From: Tessaracoccus oleiagri
GTDB lineage: Bacteria > Actinomycetota > Actinomycetes > Propionibacteriales > Propionibacteriaceae
DNA length: 64,000 nt
Direction of reading: 5' to 3'
Assembly (NCBI RefSeq): GCF_900103275.1
Contig: NZ_FNGP01000002.1
Location: 62,001-126,000, forward strand
Below are positions 7,952 through 16,189 of this stretch, in pieces. The notes under the pieces were generated by a model, which saw nothing but the letters and a program-made list of their open reading frames with translations, was not told the DNA's origin and ran no database searches. The position numbers were made by a program, and so were the translations under genes. Position 1 is the first letter of the stretch. Each line of letters opens with the position of its first letter.

Positions 7952-8938
7952 TCAACTTCGCAGGCGACGCCCGCGTCCGTAGAACGCGAGCAGGATGATC
8001 AAGACGAGCCCGTTGACGACGGTGCGGGAGGCTTCGCCCATCCGCAGGGTGGTCAACAGGTTGGTGAGGACGGTGAGTACCACCGCGCCGATGGCGCTGC
8101 CGACGTAACCACCGACCCCACCCGACAGCAGGGTGCCGCCGATGATCACGGCGGCGATCGAGGGGAGGGTGAGATCGTCGGCGAGGTTGAGGAACACCGT
8201 CTGCGTGTAGCCCACCATGAAGATGCCCCCGAGGCCCGCGAAGCAGGCGGACGCGACGTAGGCACCCACCACGGTGCGGTTCACCCGCACGCCCGACAGC
8301 TCAGCGGAGACGCGGTTCGCGCCCACCGCATAGAGGTCCCAGCCGGGCTTCGTGCGCCGCAGCAGCAGCGTGACCAGGACGGTCACGACGACCCAGATCA
8401 GCACCACCCCGGGGATGTTGGCGAAGACGCGGCCATTGACCAGCGAGACCAGCGCGGGGGCGGCCCGTCCGTCGGCCACGCCCCCGGTGTAGGCAAGGAT
8501 CAGGCCGTGCACGACGCCCATCATCCCGAGGGTCATCACGAAGGGGGTGATCCTCAGGTAGACCACGCCGAGCCCGTTCGCCAGTCCGATGAGGGCGCAC
8601 ACCGCCAGCGCGAGCAGGATCCCCGACGCCGTCTGCGCGTCGTCGCCCTGCATCACTCGGGAGGCGATGATCGCGGCGAGCGTGGCCACCTTCCCCACGG
8701 ACAGGTCGATGCCCGCGCCGCCCGACAGGATCACTATCGTCTGGCCGACCGCGATGAGCCCGAGGAAGGCGGCGACGCGCAGCATCGCCACCACCTGGCC
8801 GTAGGAGCCGAAGCCCGGTGAGACGAGTTCGCCCACGACGATGAGGGCAACCGACAGGACGGCCGCCACGAGGATCGGGCTCCGCACCCAGCCGGGCAGC
8901 GCGCGACGACGCTGGTCGGCCTCGACGGTGGCGGTCAT
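7952..8938 (-). CDS. Sugar ABC transporter permease (RbsC type), second copy
   Basis: A 328-aa membrane permease of the BPD_transp_2 (RbsC/AraH) family with eight to ten hydrophobic helices. It carries family hallmarks such as GQTIVILSGGAGIDLSVG near residue 75 and a C-terminal IIGGTLLSGGVGGYVGS. The start at 8938 makes an ATGA overlap with the preceding permease gene. The two permeases are paralogues with recognisably aligned motifs, suggesting a heterodimeric channel as in the YtfT/YjfF galactofuranose importer. Confidence 0.92.
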   Translation of the reverse strand: MTATVEADQRRRALPGWVRSPILVAAVLSVALIVVGELVSPGFGSYGQVVAMLRVAAFLGLIAVGQTIVILSGGAGIDLSVGKVATLAAIIASRVMQGDDAQTASGILLALAVCALIGLANGLGVVYLRITPFVMTLGMMGVVHGLILAYTGGVADGRAAPALVSLVNGRVFANIPGVVLIWVVVTVLVTLLLRRTKPGWDLYAVGANRVSAELSGVRVNRTVVGAYVASACFAGLGGIFMVGYTQTVFLNLADDLTLPSIAAVIIGGTLLSGGVGGYVGSAIGAVVLTVLTNLLTTLRMGEASRTVVNGLVLIILLAFYGRGRRLRS

Positions 8939-9903
8939 GTCTTCCTCCGATCGCTGAGGGCCGAGAGCGCCAAGGCCGCGATCACGACCAGCCCCTCGGC
9001 CAAGGGACGGTAGGTGGACGGCACACCGACGAAGAAGAGGATGGAGGAGGCGAGGGACAGCACCATCGCGCCACCGATGGCGCCGAGCGGGCTGCCGATG
9101 CCTCCGCGGAGCGCGATGCCGCCGATCACTACCGCCGCCACCGAGTCCAGCGCCATCGCGCCGCCGATGAAGGGGTCGCCCGATCCGGAGTTGGCGAGGA
9201 TGGCCAGGCCCGCCAGGCCCGCGAAGGCGCCGGCGAGGACGTAGGAGAGCGCCTGGCTGCGCCGCACCGGCACCAAGGACGCGTAGGCCGCGGCGGGGTC
9301 GCCGCCCATGGCGTAGATGTGACGCATGAGTCGCGTCCGCTTCAGCAGGAACCATGCCGCCGCCACGAGCAGGACCAGCCACACGGTGACGGGGATCCCC
9401 ACGATCGCCAGCCGGAACGTGCCGGTGATCATGCCCGGCACGCGGCCGCCGGGGGTCGGGAGCACCCACAGGGTCACGCCGCCGAACACCGAGGCGGTGG
9501 CGAAGGTGGTGATCAGTGGCTGGAGCCGGAGGCCCGCGACGATGAGGCCGTTGACCGCCCCGCACGCCATGCCCGTGGCCAGCGCGGCGAGGACCCCCAG
9601 CAACACTCGGCCGTCGTCACCACCCATGACGGTGATCGCGACGACGGACGACAGCGCGGCCACCGCGCCGATCGAGAGGTCGAGTCCCCCACCGATGATG
9701 ACGATGGCCTGACCTACGGCCACGAGCACGAGGGGGACGAACGTCGCGAACGTCGAGGAGATGGAGTACTGGGAGAAGAAGTTGTCGCGCAGCGTGGCGG
9801 AGAGCGCCACCGCGACGAGCAGCAGGAGCCACGGCATCCATGACGGCAGGTGGGTCGTCGTCAGGCGTCTCAGGGCGTCGCCGGCGTCGGTGCGGACGGT
9901 CAT
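8935..9903 (-). CDS. Sugar ABC transporter permease (RbsC type), first copy
   Basis: A 322-aa polytopic membrane protein of the RbsC family. GQAIVIIGGGLDLSIGAVAALS near residues 55-75 and VVIGGIALRGGIGSPLGA near 265 correspond to the conserved segments of sugar permeases. It is joined to its neighbours by ATGA overlaps on both sides (ATPase upstream at 9900-9903, second permease at 8935-8938), so ATPase, permease 1 and permease 2 are translated as a coupled set. It should form the transmembrane pore with the downstream paralogue. Confidence 0.92.
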   Translation of the reverse strand: MTVRTDAGDALRRLTTTHLPSWMPWLLLLVAVALSATLRDNFFSQYSISSTFATFVPLVLVAVGQAIVIIGGGLDLSIGAVAALSSVVAITVMGGDDGRVLLGVLAALATGMACGAVNGLIVAGLRLQPLITTFATASVFGGVTLWVLPTPGGRVPGMITGTFRLAIVGIPVTVWLVLLVAAAWFLLKRTRLMRHIYAMGGDPAAAYASLVPVRRSQALSYVLAGAFAGLAGLAILANSGSGDPFIGGAMALDSVAAVVIGGIALRGGIGSPLGAIGGAMVLSLASSILFFVGVPSTYRPLAEGLVVIAALALSALSDRRKT

Positions 9904-11420
9904 CCGGACACCTCCCGGTCGGCCCTCGCGGAGACCAGCAGCGCGGAGCTGACGAGGCGTTCCTCGTCGATCTCCTCGCCCTCGAGCTCCGCGACGACGG
10001 CACCCTCGAACAACACCAGGACGCGGTCGCTCAGCACGGCCAGCTCACGGTCGTCGGAGGAGTTGATCACGATGGTGCAGCCCTCCGCCGCGAGCGTCCG
10101 GATGATCTGGTAGATCTCGGCCTTGGCGCCCACGTCGACCCCCTTGGTGGGGTCGTCGAGCAGGATCACGACGGGGTCGCTCAGGAGCCACTTGGCGACG
10201 ATCACCTTCTGCGCGTTCCCGCCGGACAGGCTGGAGACCGGGTCGTCGAGCGACCCCAGCCGGATCGCCAACCTCTCCACCGCCTCGCGCGCGGCGGAGC
10301 GTTCCCGGCGCATGGAGATCCCGAACCCCGCCATGGTGCGACGCCACAGCGAGACGATGGACAGGTTCTCCTGGATCGAGCGCAGCGAGAACATGCCCTG
10401 CGTGCCACGGTTGCCGGGCACCAGTGCGAACCCCATGCGGGCGGCGCGCGCCGCGCGGTAGTGACCCAGCCGGCGGCCGCGGAACGTGACGGTTCCCCCG
10501 GTCCGCGGAAGCGCGCCGAAGATCGTCATCAGCAGGTCCGACTGCCCCTGGCCCTGCAGCCCCCCGAGCCCGATGATCTCCCCCGCATGGGCCCTGAGGC
10601 TCACGCCCGCGACACCGGGGGCGTGCAGGTCATCCACCTGGAGCACCACCTCGTCGCGGCGGGCCGAGGGGACCTTCGTCGTCTCGGCCAGTTTCTCGCC
10701 CACCATAAGCCGGACGAGCTCGTCGGGCCGGGTGTCGGCGAGGTCCACGGTCGCCACGTGCCGGCCGGCGCGGAGGATCGTCGCACGGTCGCAGATCCGC
10801 AGGATCTCGTCGAGCCGGTGGGAGACGAAGAGCACGCAGACGCCGTCCTCCCGAAGCTCGCGGACGATGTCGAACAGGAGGTCGACCTGGGGCCGGTGGA
10901 GGGAGGCGGTGGCCTCGTCGAGGATGAGGATCCGCGGCCGGCGCAGCAGCACCTTGCCGATCTCGATCAACTGCTGCTGCCCAGGCGAGAGGTCCCCTAC
11001 GAGCGACCCCGGGCCGACGTGCTCCCCCAGCGCCGGCCGCAGCCGCTCCAGCATCGCAGACGCCCGCTCACGACCGGCCCGTCGGTCGAGCAGCCCCCAC
11101 CTGCCGGGCTCGGTCCCCAGCAGTAGGTTCTGCTCGACGTCGAGGGTGGGGATGACGGTCAACTGCTGGTAGACCGCGCCGATGCCCAGTCGCGCGGACT
11201 CCGTCGGCGACCCCGGCTGCACCTGTCGGCCGTCGACCCACAGGGAACCGGTGTCGGGGCGGACCGAGCCGGCGAGGATCTTGTTGATCGTCGACTTGCC
11301 GGACCCGTTGGGTCCCAGCAGGCCGTGGACCTCGCCGGCCTCCGCCGCGAACCGCGCGCCCGCGAGTGCCACGACGCCGCCGTAGCGCTTGCCGACGTCG
11401 CGGACCTCAATCATCGGCAC
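9900..11420 (-). CDS. Sugar ABC transporter ATP-binding protein, tandem ATPase (RbsA/MglA type)
   Basis: A 506-aa protein with two ABC domains. Domain 1 has Walker A GPNGSGKS, signature LSPGQQQ and Walker B ILILDEATASL. Domain 2 has the degenerate Walker A usual for RbsA (GLQGQGQS), signature LSGGNAQK and Walker B VVILLDDPTKGVD. In domain 2 the residue after the Walker B Asp is Asp instead of the expected Glu. The start is taken as GTG 11420, 3 nt after the lipoprotein stop; ATG 11414 is an equally good alternative. It energises uptake of the sugar bound by the adjacent lipoprotein. Confidence 0.93.
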   Translation of the reverse strand: MPMIEVRDVGKRYGGVVALAGARFAAEAGEVHGLLGPNGSGKSTINKILAGSVRPDTGSLWVDGRQVQPGSPTESARLGIGAVYQQLTVIPTLDVEQNLLLGTEPGRWGLLDRRAGRERASAMLERLRPALGEHVGPGSLVGDLSPGQQQLIEIGKVLLRRPRILILDEATASLHRPQVDLLFDIVRELREDGVCVLFVSHRLDEILRICDRATILRAGRHVATVDLADTRPDELVRLMVGEKLAETTKVPSARRDEVVLQVDDLHAPGVAGVSLRAHAGEIIGLGGLQGQGQSDLLMTIFGALPRTGGTVTFRGRRLGHYRAARAARMGFALVPGNRGTQGMFSLRSIQENLSIVSLWRRTMAGFGISMRRERSAAREAVERLAIRLGSLDDPVSSLSGGNAQKVIVAKWLLSDPVVILLDDPTKGVDVGAKAEIYQIIRTLAAEGCTIVINSSDDRELAVLSDRVLVLFEGAVVAELEGEEIDEERLVSSALLVSARADREVSG

Positions 11421-11423
11421 GGG

Positions 11424-12518
11424 TCACTCGAGCATCTGGCCGACCTCGTCCTTGCTCAGTATCGAGTCAAGGACGTAGGTGTCCGGCTTGTCCTTGTGCT
11501 CGGCCCACACCTCGTCGAAGTTCTCGTTGGTGATGGTGGGCTCCAACTCGAGGACGACGTTGTGCCCGTCGGTGAGGGCGTCGTCCTTGATGGTCTGGCC
11601 CTGGAGCATGCCCATCGCGAAGTGCAGTGCGGTGGCACCGGTTCCGGGCGGGTTCACGACCGCGACGGAGTCCAGTCCGTGCTCCTCCCACAGGCGCATG
11701 AAGCCGCCGCGGGCCTCGCCGGAGACGATGACGTCGTTCTGCTTGCCCGCCTCGATGAGCGCCTGCAGCACGCCCTGCGCCATGCCGTCCTGCGTCCAGA
11801 CGCCGTCGATCTCCGGGTAGGTGGACAGCAGCGTGGTCATCTGCTGCTGACCGGTCGTCTGGTCCCAGCCGCCGTCGACCGTGGTGAGGATGTTGACGCC
11901 GCCCGCCTCCAGCGCCTCCTTCGCGGCGTTCCAGCGGGCCTCGTTGGCCGGGTGGCCCGAGATGCCGTTCACGACGACGACGTTGCCGCCCTCGCCGACC
12001 TGCTCCGCCAGCCACTCGGCCGAGGTACGGGCCCAGGCGGCCTGGTCGATGCCGACGTTGATGACGGACTCGCTCTCCACGGCCTGGTCGATCGCGAAGA
12101 CGAGGATGTCCTGGTCCGCCGCCTCCTGGAACACCGCGTCGAGCGCGGTCCCGGAGTTGGGGTTGATGATGATCGCGTCGACGCCCGAGTTGATCAGGTT
12201 CCGCACCTGCTGGATCTGCCCGTTGACGTCGGTGTCCGCGTTCTCGAGGACCAGGTCCTCGAGCAGCCCTTCCTCCTGGTAGGGCGCGGCCGCCTCCTCG
12301 ATGTCCTGGATCATCTGGGTGCGGTACTCGGATCCGACGAAGCCGTTGCTGACGCCGATCGTGAACGGGCCCGCCGCCGGTTCCTCGCCGCCCTCGGTGG
12401 CGCTGCTGGTCCCGGTGGGCTCTGTGGTCTCGCCGTCTTCGCCGACGGTGGAGCATGCCGCCAGACCGAGCGTGACCGCGGTCAGCGCGGCGAGGACGGT
12501 GCCGAACTTCCTTCTCAT
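11424..12518 (-). CDS. Sugar ABC transporter substrate-binding lipoprotein
   Basis: A 364-aa periplasmic-binding-protein type I family (PF13407-like) receptor. Residues 1-22 are a lipoprotein signal peptide with lipobox LAAC and Cys22 as lipidation site; an acidic Thr/Glu-rich linker (residues 24-50) follows, as usual for Gram-positive tethered receptors. The body begins FTIGVSNGFVGSEYRTQM and contains GVDAIIINPNSG, the family's sugar-binding region. The ATG start has GGGGAGGAA 5 nt upstream. It is the first gene of the importer operon and is expected to be most strongly expressed. The sugar is unknown; family members bind ribose, galactose, xylose, galactofuranose and others. Confidence 0.92.
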   Translation of the reverse strand: MRRKFGTVLAALTAVTLGLAACSTVGEDGETTEPTGTSSATEGGEEPAAGPFTIGVSNGFVGSEYRTQMIQDIEEAAAPYQEEGLLEDLVLENADTDVNGQIQQVRNLINSGVDAIIINPNSGTALDAVFQEAADQDILVFAIDQAVESESVINVGIDQAAWARTSAEWLAEQVGEGGNVVVVNGISGHPANEARWNAAKEALEAGGVNILTTVDGGWDQTTGQQQMTTLLSTYPEIDGVWTQDGMAQGVLQALIEAGKQNDVIVSGEARGGFMRLWEEHGLDSVAVVNPPGTGATALHFAMGMLQGQTIKDDALTDGHNVVLELEPTITNENFDEVWAEHKDKPDTYVLDSILSKDEVGQMLE

Positions 12519-12612
12519 GTTTCCTCCCCGATGAGGTCTCGCCGCCTTATTTGCAGATTGCGACGAAGTGATGAAGACATGCTACAAGCCGACGGCCGGG
12601 CGCCGGGAGTAC

Positions 12613-12621
12613 TTTCGGAAA
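12613..12621. promoter_or_regulatory. Possible regulator operator half-palindrome (TTTCGGAAA)
   Basis: TTTC-G-GAAA is an odd palindrome about 95 nt upstream of the binding-protein start and 4 nt past the ROK stop. It sits where a ROK repressor site would be expected, in an otherwise GC-rich gap. A TAGCAT (minus strand, about 12580) could be the -10. This is a guess from position and symmetry only. Confidence 0.25.
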
Positions 12622-12624
12622 TCG

Positions 12625-13785
12625 TTACGTCCGCGTGTCCAGCAACTGCTCGAGCGGGCCGAACGCTCGCTCGGCGGCGAGGGCGGCGCCGAGCAGGGTG
12701 CCGGGTGCCGCGGTGGTCTGCGGGAAGATCCGGGGGACGTGCAGCACGCGCCGTGTGAGTCGGCGGTGCAGTTCCGGCACGACGGCGTCCGCGATCGGGG
12801 CGAACCGCCCGGCCAGCACGATCGCCTCCGGGTCGATCAGCGCACAGACGTTGACCAGCGCCATCGCGAACTCGTCGAGGACGTCCGACGCGAGCCCGCG
12901 GGCCCGCAGATCGGTCGGGGGAAGGTCGACGAGCAGTTGTCCCCACACGTCGCCCGCGGGGTCGAGCGCGATGCCGAGTTCGAGGGCCCGCTCGGCGACG
13001 GCGCTCGTGCCCAGGTGCGACTCGAGGTCGCCGAAGCCCTCGTAGACGTTCCGTACCGCTGGCAGCGTCAGCAGCATTCGCCCGAGCTGCCCTGAGGCGC
13101 CGGTGGCCCCCTCCCAGAGGCGCCCGTCGACGACGATCCCGGATCCCACGCCGTCGAAGACCGCCAGCACCACCAGCGACCGCGGGCGCGGTTCGGCTCC
13201 GAACTCGGACTCCGCCACCGCGATGAGGTTGGCGTCGTTGTGGACCGCCACCGGGATGCCCAGGCGCTCGCGCAGCAGCGGCCCGAGCGGCACCTCCCTC
13301 CAGCCGATCGCGGGGGCGAACTCGACCACGCCCCTCTCGTCGACCGGCCCGGGCACGCCGACCCCCAGGCCCAGGAGCCGGCGTCCGGGGGGCCAGGCCG
13401 CCACGGCGGCGTCGATAGTGGCGAGGGTGTGCGTCAGCCGCGCCTCCGGGTCCTGGCCCGCTTCGACCTCCTCGAGGCGTCGTTCCAGCGTCTCGCCGGT
13501 CAGGGAGATGGCCGCCACCTCGGTGTGCCGGTCGGCCACGTCGACGACGAGTGTGGCCGCGCCGTCGCCGAAGGCCACCAGCGTCCTCGGGCGACCGCCC
13601 GTGGGATCGGCGGCCTCGGACTGCGTCACCAGCCCCAGGGCACTGAGCGAAGCGACCGCCCGCGACACGGTGGCCACCGAAAGGCCGGTCTCCTCGGCGA
13701 GTTCGGCCCGCGAGCGCGGCTCCGAGTGGGCGAGGGCTCGGAGCAACCGGCCGCGGTTGATCCGCGCGAGCGCTGAGGTGGTCAC
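12625..13785 (-). CDS. ROK family transcriptional regulator lacking the zinc motif
   Basis: A 386-aa regulator expected to control the adjacent sugar importer. Residues 1-70 form a winged HTH (SRAELAEETGLSVATVSRAVASL). The rest is the sugar-kinase-like ROK domain, with GVGVPGPVDERG, NDANLIAVAE and DGVGSGIVVDGRLWEG. The family's zinc site is a GHxx His followed by CxCGxxGC; here the corresponding stretch is ASGQLGRMLLTLPAVRN, with Gln for His and no Cys at all, although the following LES..G pattern is kept. The gene is leaderless: GTG 13785 lies 6 nt after TAGCCT. It is on the same strand as the operon, 106 nt upstream of the binding protein. Confidence 0.9.
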   Translation of the reverse strand: MTTSALARINRGRLLRALAHSEPRSRAELAEETGLSVATVSRAVASLSALGLVTQSEAADPTGGRPRTLVAFGDGAATLVVDVADRHTEVAAISLTGETLERRLEEVEAGQDPEARLTHTLATIDAAVAAWPPGRRLLGLGVGVPGPVDERGVVEFAPAIGWREVPLGPLLRERLGIPVAVHNDANLIAVAESEFGAEPRPRSLVVLAVFDGVGSGIVVDGRLWEGATGASGQLGRMLLTLPAVRNVYEGFGDLESHLGTSAVAERALELGIALDPAGDVWGQLLVDLPPTDLRARGLASDVLDEFAMALVNVCALIDPEAIVLAGRFAPIADAVVPELHRRLTRRVLHVPRIFPQTTAAPGTLLGAALAAERAFGPLEQLLDTRT

Positions 13786-13791
13786 GCCCCG

Positions 13792-13797
13792 AGGCTA
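13792..13797 (-). promoter_or_regulatory. -10 element of the leaderless ROK gene
   Basis: TAGCCT on the minus strand, 6 nt before GTG 13785; no Shine-Dalgarno is present between them. Confidence 0.6.
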
Positions 13798-13822
13798 CCG
13801 CCCCGAGGACGGGCCGACGGCA

Positions 13823-14134
13823 TCAGCGGCCTTCCGGCACCTGGAACTCCGAGTGGGCGATCTCCTCGATGGAGACGTCGCGGAACGTGAGGACCTTGGC
13901 GGACTTCACGAACCGCGCCGGCCGGTACATGTCCCAGACCCAGGCATCGCCCATGGAGACCTCGTAGTACACGTCGCCGCCCTCGGTGCGGACTTTCAGG
14001 TCTACCGCGTTGCAGAGGTAGAAGCGCCGCTCGGTCTCGACGGCGTAGGTGAAGATGCCCACGACGTCCTTGTACTCGCGGTACAGGTCGAGCTCCAGCT
14101 TCGCCTCGTACTCGTCAAGATCTTCAGCGCTCAT
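13823..14134 (-). CDS. DUF2469 family protein
   Basis: A 103-aa acidic protein of DUF2469, a family restricted to Actinobacteria and almost always found next to rnhB. The sequence begins SAEDLDEYEAKLELDLYREY and includes the invariant VVGIFTYAVETERRFYLCN. Its function is unknown. The start ATG 14134 follows the rnhB stop by 7 nt, with GAGGGG as Shine-Dalgarno overlapping that stop, so it is the last gene of lepB-rnhB-DUF2469. Confidence 0.93.
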   Translation of the reverse strand: MSAEDLDEYEAKLELDLYREYKDVVGIFTYAVETERRFYLCNAVDLKVRTEGGDVYYEVSMGDAWVWDMYRPARFVKSAKVLTFRDVSIEEIAHSEFQVPEGR

Positions 14135-14141
14135 AGTCCCC

Positions 14142-14786
14142 TCACTCTAGCCCTGCGCCCGAGGCGGCGCCATCGGCGGCGCGGACGTTGGCGAACCGGT
14201 AGCGGTGGATGCGACAGGGTCCGTGCAGCGCGAGCGCGTTCTGGTGCAGGGCGGTGTTGTAGCCCTTGTGGATGGCGAACCCGTATGCGGGGTACTCGGC
14301 GTCCATGGCGGCCATGATGCGGTCACGGGTGACCTTGGCGACGATGGAGGCGGCACTGACGCACGCCGCCACCTTGTCGCCCTTCCACATGGCCAGGCCG
14401 GGGACGCCGAGCCCGTCGACGGGGAAGCCGTCGGTGAGCACGAAGTTGGGTCGGACGTCGAGGCGACCGATGGCGCGGCGGAGCGCTTGGATGTCGGCGT
14501 GGTGCATGCCGAGTTCGTCGCACTCCCGCGGGCTGACCTCGGCCCAGGCGACCGCGACGGCCCGCCGTCGGATGTCCTCGAAGAGGCGGTCACGCGCGGC
14601 GGCGGTCAGCACCTTGGAGTCGTCCAGGCCCGAGATGGGCCGGTTGGGGTCCAGCACGACCGCAGCGGCCACCAGCGGGCCCGCACTCGCCCCGCGGCCG
14701 GCCTCGTCGGCGCCGGCGACGGGCCCGAGCCCCGAGCGGGCCAGGGCTCGCTCGTAGGAGTAGGCGCCGCGACCGAGCCTGACCAT
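14142..14786 (-). CDS. rnhB: Ribonuclease HII
   Basis: This enzyme cleaves the RNA strand of RNA/DNA hybrids and single ribonucleotides in DNA. The 214-aa protein has the catalytic DEAGRG motif near residue 27, DDSKVL near 55, and GDKVAACVSAASIVAKVTRD near 135, carrying the other active-site carboxylates. The length matches the family. The start ATG 14786 shares one base with the lepB stop (TGATG), indicating translational coupling to the signal peptidase gene. The long hydrophilic C-terminal tail after FANVRAADG is not conserved. Confidence 0.96.
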   Translation of the reverse strand: MVRLGRGAYSYERALARSGLGPVAGADEAGRGASAGPLVAAAVVLDPNRPISGLDDSKVLTAAARDRLFEDIRRRAVAVAWAEVSPRECDELGMHHADIQALRRAIGRLDVRPNFVLTDGFPVDGLGVPGLAMWKGDKVAACVSAASIVAKVTRDRIMAAMDAEYPAYGFAIHKGYNTALHQNALALHGPCRIHRYRFANVRAADGAASGAGLE

Positions 14787-15559
14787 CAGCAGCCCGGCTC
14801 CACGTGGTTGAGCACCGGACGCTCGGGCGCGGCCTCGGCGGGCTCGGGCACCGAGGCGTAGGTGGTCGGGATCTGGAACGTCGACAGGCGGTCGAGGGGC
14901 GCCACGATCGCCACCGACGCCCCGACCACGTCGTCGACGGGGATGAACGCGCTCGAGCCGGGCGCCTCGCCCTGGCTGATGGCCGCCAGCCGGCAGCGCG
15001 AGTCGCCGGAGGCGTTTCGGTGGTCACCCATCACGAAGATGTGGTCGGCGGGGACCACGACGTCGAACGGCACCGTCGCGGGCGCCACCTGGACACCGTC
15101 CTGGGCGTAGAGGTAGGCCGTCTCGTCGAGCGGCTGCCCGTTGACCTCGATCCGTCCGTCGCCGTTCAGCAGGACGTGGTCGCCCGGCATGCCGATGACG
15201 CGCTTGATGAGGTGGTCGGTGCCGCTGTTGGGCAGCACGCCGACGAACTCGAGGGCGGTCTGCAGCGGTCCCGGCGCGGGCTTCTCGATGTTCAGCCAGC
15301 CCCCCGGGTCCTCGAACACGACCACGTCTCCGCGCTGGAACCCACCGAACTTCGACACCAGCACCCGGTCGTTGATCTGCAGAGTGTTCTCCATCGACCC
15401 GGAGGGGATGATGAACATCTGACCCACGAAGGTGCGCAGCAGGGCAGCGATGACCACCGCGCCCACGAAGATGATGACGGTCTCGAGCAACCATCCCCTC
15501 ACGCGCTGCCCGAACGTCTTCTGCTGCTCCGCCGGGTCGGCGGCGGGTTCTTCACTCAC
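14786..15559 (-). CDS. lepB: Signal peptidase I
   Basis: A membrane-anchored Ser/Lys protease that removes signal peptides from exported preproteins. The 257-aa chain has a short cytoplasmic N-terminus, one transmembrane helix (about residues 28-50), the nucleophile region IIPSGSMENTL (catalytic Ser) and KRVIGMPGD (catalytic Lys), and the late box GDHRNASGDSR. Initiation is at GTG 15559, apparently leaderless: TAATAT ends 8 nt upstream and no ribosome binding site is visible. It is separated from rplS by a strong terminator, so it has its own promoter. Confidence 0.96.
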   Translation of the reverse strand: MSEEPAADPAEQQKTFGQRVRGWLLETVIIFVGAVVIAALLRTFVGQMFIIPSGSMENTLQINDRVLVSKFGGFQRGDVVVFEDPGGWLNIEKPAPGPLQTALEFVGVLPNSGTDHLIKRVIGMPGDHVLLNGDGRIEVNGQPLDETAYLYAQDGVQVAPATVPFDVVVPADHIFVMGDHRNASGDSRCRLAAISQGEAPGSSAFIPVDDVVGASVAIVAPLDRLSTFQIPTTYASVPEPAEAAPERPVLNHVEPGC

Positions 15560-15567
15560 ACCGACCG

Positions 15568-15573
15568 ATATTA
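15568..15573 (-). promoter_or_regulatory. -10 element of leaderless lepB
   Basis: TAATAT on the minus strand, 8 nt before the GTG start; the best AT-rich -10 in this region. It lies just downstream of the rplS terminator. Confidence 0.65.
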
Positions 15574-15580
15574 GCCGCGA

Positions 15581-15615
15581 AAGGAAAAGGCCACCGGGTT
15601 GACACCCGGTGGCCT
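15581..15615 (-). terminator. Intrinsic terminator of rplS
   Basis: On the minus strand AGGCCACCGGGT and ACCCGGTGGCCT form a perfect 12-bp stem (15588-15599 with 15604-15615) with a 4-nt loop, followed by TTTTCCTTT. This is a canonical rho-independent terminator 14 nt after the rplS stop. Confidence 0.93.
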
Positions 15616-15628
15616 CGCAGTCGCGCTC

Positions 15629-15979
15629 TCAGAAGCGCTTCTCCTTGATCTTGGCAGCCTTGCCGCGCAGTCCGCGCAGGTAGTACAGCTTGGCGCGACG
15701 GACGTCACCGCGGCGCTCGACCTCGATCTTCTCGATGATGGGGCTGTGGAGCGGGAAGGTGCGCTCGATGCCGACGCCGAAGCTCACCTTGCGAACGGTG
15801 AAGGCCTCCTGGACACCACCGGCGTTCTTGGCGATGACGACGCCCGCGAACACCTGGATACGCGAGCGGGTACCCTCGACGACGCGGACGTGCACCTTCA
15901 CGGAGTCGCCGGCGCGGAAGTCGGGAAGGTCGTCGCGGAGCGAACCCTTGTCGAGATCCTTGATCAACTGGTTGGTCAT
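15629..15979 (-). CDS. rplS: Large ribosomal subunit protein bL19
   Basis: A 116-aa ribosomal protein at the 30S-50S interface. The sequence has the typical [44 protein letters not shown] and the C-terminal [19 protein letters not shown]. The start ATG 15979 is preceded by GAGGTGGAAATC; an in-frame extension to 16012 would run through the structured leader and is not part of L19. It is transcribed alone between a structured leader and a strong terminator. Confidence 0.97.
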   Translation of the reverse strand: MTNQLIKDLDKGSLRDDLPDFRAGDSVKVHVRVVEGTRSRIQVFAGVVIAKNAGGVQEAFTVRKVSFGVGIERTFPLHSPIIEKIEVERRGDVRRAKLYYLRGLRGKAAKIKEKRF

Positions 15980-15996
15980 GATTTCCACCTCGTCAG

Positions 15997-16056
15997 TGCC
16001 ACAGGCCACCACGGTCTGATGCGTTCCTCGATGTCCCGGGCAACCCCCCTGTGGCA
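15997..16056 (-). ncRNA. Candidate structured leader of rplS
   Basis: TGCCACAGG (16048-16056, read on the minus strand) pairs perfectly with CCTGTGGCA (15997-16005) just upstream of the rplS ribosome binding site, enclosing about 42 nt. A CATAGT -10 on the minus strand near 16108-16113 would start the leader about 120 nt before the ATG. bL19 leaders that bind the protein are known in other phyla; whether this is one is inference. Confidence 0.4.
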
Positions 16057-16150
16057 GGAGCCGGCAGCATCGAGCGGGCGCCCGGATCGAGCGCCAGCAG
16101 ACAACTATGCCAGATCCGGCCCCGCGGGAGAAATCCCCCCTGGACGCGAA

Positions 16151-16178
16151 GACGCGGCGGCCGAGCGGCCGCCGCGTC
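16151..16178 (-). terminator. Terminator hairpin after sdhB
   Basis: GACGCGGCGGCC (16151-16162) pairs perfectly with GGCCGCCGCGTC (16167-16178) over a 4-nt loop, 11 nt past the sdhB stop. There is no clear U-tract, only scattered Ts. Confidence 0.75.
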
Positions 16179-16189
16179 CCCGGGACAGG

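Noticed and set aside
14144-14149. TAGAGT, 9 nt before the DUF2469 start, looks like a leaderless -10
   Set aside because: It is made of the last codons and stop of rnhB (CTA GAG TGA), and DUF2469 has a GAGGGG Shine-Dalgarno; at most an internal promoter.
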